Shown: positions 62,976 through 64,000 of the stretch, one piece after another
How the letters are laid out: every line of letters begins with the position of its first letter
Position numbering within the stretch: position 1 is the stretch's first letter
NCBI RefSeq assembly: GCF_011762025.1
Contig: NZ_JAASQR010000001.1
Span: 186,001 to 250,000 of the forward strand
DNA length: 64,000 nucleotides
Origin: Sphingobium vermicomposti
Lineage (GTDB): Bacteria > Pseudomonadota > Alphaproteobacteria > Sphingomonadales > Sphingomonadaceae
Reading direction: 5' to 3'
Made by a program: the position numbers and the translations under genes
The notes under the pieces: generated by a model
What the model saw: the letters and a program-made list of their open reading frames with translations, nothing else
What the model was told of the DNA's origin: nothing
The model's database searches: none

Positions 62976-64000
62976 CGCCGCCGCCCAGCTGTCGCCACGC
63001 AAGACCCCCTGGCGGGTTCTGGCCCGAGAGGCGGAGCCCGGGCGCTATCTGCCCTATGCCCGCCATGTGACGCCCGATGTGATTGCGCTCGATAGCGGCG
63101 ATCTCATGATGATGTTCCGTCTCGAAGGGCTGGCTTTCGAGACGGCTGATCCGATCCAGCTCAACGATTGGCACGAGAAGCTCAACGGCACCTGGCGCAA
63201 CATCGCCGACGATCGGCTTGCGATTTGGACCCACATCGTCCGCTCAGCCGTAGGGGACTATCCCGAAGGGCAGTTCCGCTCAAAGTTCGCCGCCGAGCTC
63301 GACGGTAAATATCGGGCGCGCGTCACCGCCAAGCGGATGTTCGTCAATGAGCATTATCTGACGCTGCTCATGCGTCCGGCCGTCGGATCGGCCGACCGGA
63401 CCGGGCTGCTGCTCAAGCGGATCGCGAAAGCTAAGGTCGCAGAGGAGGAGGTCGATCCCGATGAACTGGCGCGCTTCGAGGAGAAGGCGCGCGACATCGA
63501 GAAGCTGCTCCGCCGCTGCAGACCGGCGCGCCTGGCTCTCTACGAGCATAATGGTCTGATCTTCTCCGCCCCGCTTGAGGTGCTCGAGCAAGTGATGATG
63601 GGTGCGCGATCCAGGGTTCCGCTCGTCCGCGGTCATCTGGGATCCGCGCTTTACGGCGAGCGCGTGATTTTCGGACGTGAGACGGTCGAGATCCGTGCCC
63701 ATGACACGAGCCGCTGGCAGGGCATCTTCGGCATCAGGGAATATCCCGCGCTGACGCGCCCGGGACAGATGAATGCCTTGCTCGGCCAGGATTTCGCCTT
63801 CGTCGTCTCGCAATCCTTCACCTTCATGGGCAAGGCGCGGGCGGCGGAACGGCTGCGCCGCCGGCAAAACCAGATGGCCTCGACCGAGGATGCCGCCGCG
63901 AGCCAGGCGCTCGATCTCGCCGATGCCGCCGACGATCTGCAAAGCAATCGGTTCGTGCTCGGGGAGCATCATTTCTCGCTGGCGGTCTTCGCCGAGAGCC
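62968..64000 (+). CDS. VirB4/TrbE ATPase (partial, runs off the window)
   Basis: GTG at 62968, overlapping virB3 by 8 bp; runs to the window end. The 344 visible residues include the CagE/TrbE/VirB N-terminal domain: REAEPGRYLPYARHVTPDVIALDSGDLMMMFRLEGLAFETADPIQLNDWHEKLNGTWRNIADDRLAIWTHIVR and EEVDPDELARFEEKARDIEKLLRRCRPARLALYEHNGLIFSAPLEVLEQVMMGARSRVPLVRGHLGSALYGERV. The ATPase P-loop would lie beyond the window. Confidence 0.93.
   Translation, partial: MASAAAQLSPRKTPWRVLAREAEPGRYLPYARHVTPDVIALDSGDLMMMFRLEGLAFETADPIQLNDWHEKLNGTWRNIADDRLAIWTHIVRSAVGDYPEGQFRSKFAAELDGKYRARVTAKRMFVNEHYLTLLMRPAVGSADRTGLLLKRIAKAKVAEEEVDPDELARFEEKARDIEKLLRRCRPARLALYEHNGLIFSAPLEVLEQVMMGARSRVPLVRGHLGSALYGERVIFGRETVEIRAHDTSRWQGIFGIREYPALTRPGQMNALLGQDFAFVVSQSFTFMGKARAAERLRRRQNQMASTEDAAASQALDLADAADDLQSNRFVLGEHHFSLAVFAES

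Overview
The window looks like a chromosomal segment from a sphingomonad (family Sphingomonadaceae, probably Sphingobium or a close relative). Reasons: high GC; a CcrM-type GANTC methyltransferase and the HutG-CpdR gene pair typical of alphaproteobacteria; split PntA; a small aa3 oxidase subunit IV gene; S9 with a long N-terminal extension; and protein sequences that read as sphingomonad throughout. Identification is from memory of families, not from a database search.

1-39 kb is mostly ordinary core genome. In order: a Tad/Flp pilus operon (cpaA-cpaB-cpaC-cpaD-cpaE-tadB-tadC, with no cpaF between cpaE and tadB); an Asp/Glu racemase; a transhydrogenase locus whose membrane subunits are divergent and whose PntB-like gene lacks the NADP-binding domain; a sigma-54 type response regulator; folP; ccrM with five GANTC sites packed upstream; ArsR and TetR regulators; ahpC-ahpF separated by two hairpins; an L,D-transpeptidase; rnhB-thiD; DUF1272-glmM; CsbD; rplM-rpsI; ctaA; a hybrid histidine kinase; a complete De Ley-Doudoroff type galactose-oxidation regulon (lactonase, dehydrogenase, dehydratase, kinase, aldolase, transporter, GntR regulator) with a shared 20-bp operator-like motif at both divergent promoters; hutG, cpdR and dctA.

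39-56 kb is a mosaic. A tRNA-Val is followed at once by a truncated tyrosine integrase, a decayed IS3 element, a lower-GC three-gene surface-glycan cluster (GT2-GtrA, GT22-like, GT39-like), an IS3 element killed by an in-frame TGA, a tRNA-Gly, galU, an IS66 element with an extra passenger ORF, an FMN glutamate-synthase-like gene with an intact IS630 just upstream of its start, a PRC-barrel lipoprotein and metY.

56-64 kb is the start of a conjugative element (ICE or integrated plasmid): a winged-helix-like gene with a 34-bp nested dyad upstream, two very small genes (one YdcH-like), two tandem LuxR regulators, a LuxI AHL synthase, a phytanoyl-CoA-dioxygenase-like protein, then trbM-virB1-virB2-virB3-virB4 (the last cut by the window end). 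Similar C-rich/G-rich dyads lie before luxI and before trbM, suggesting quorum-sensing control of conjugation. This QS-dioxygenase-T4SS module is the best candidate for an under-described system here.
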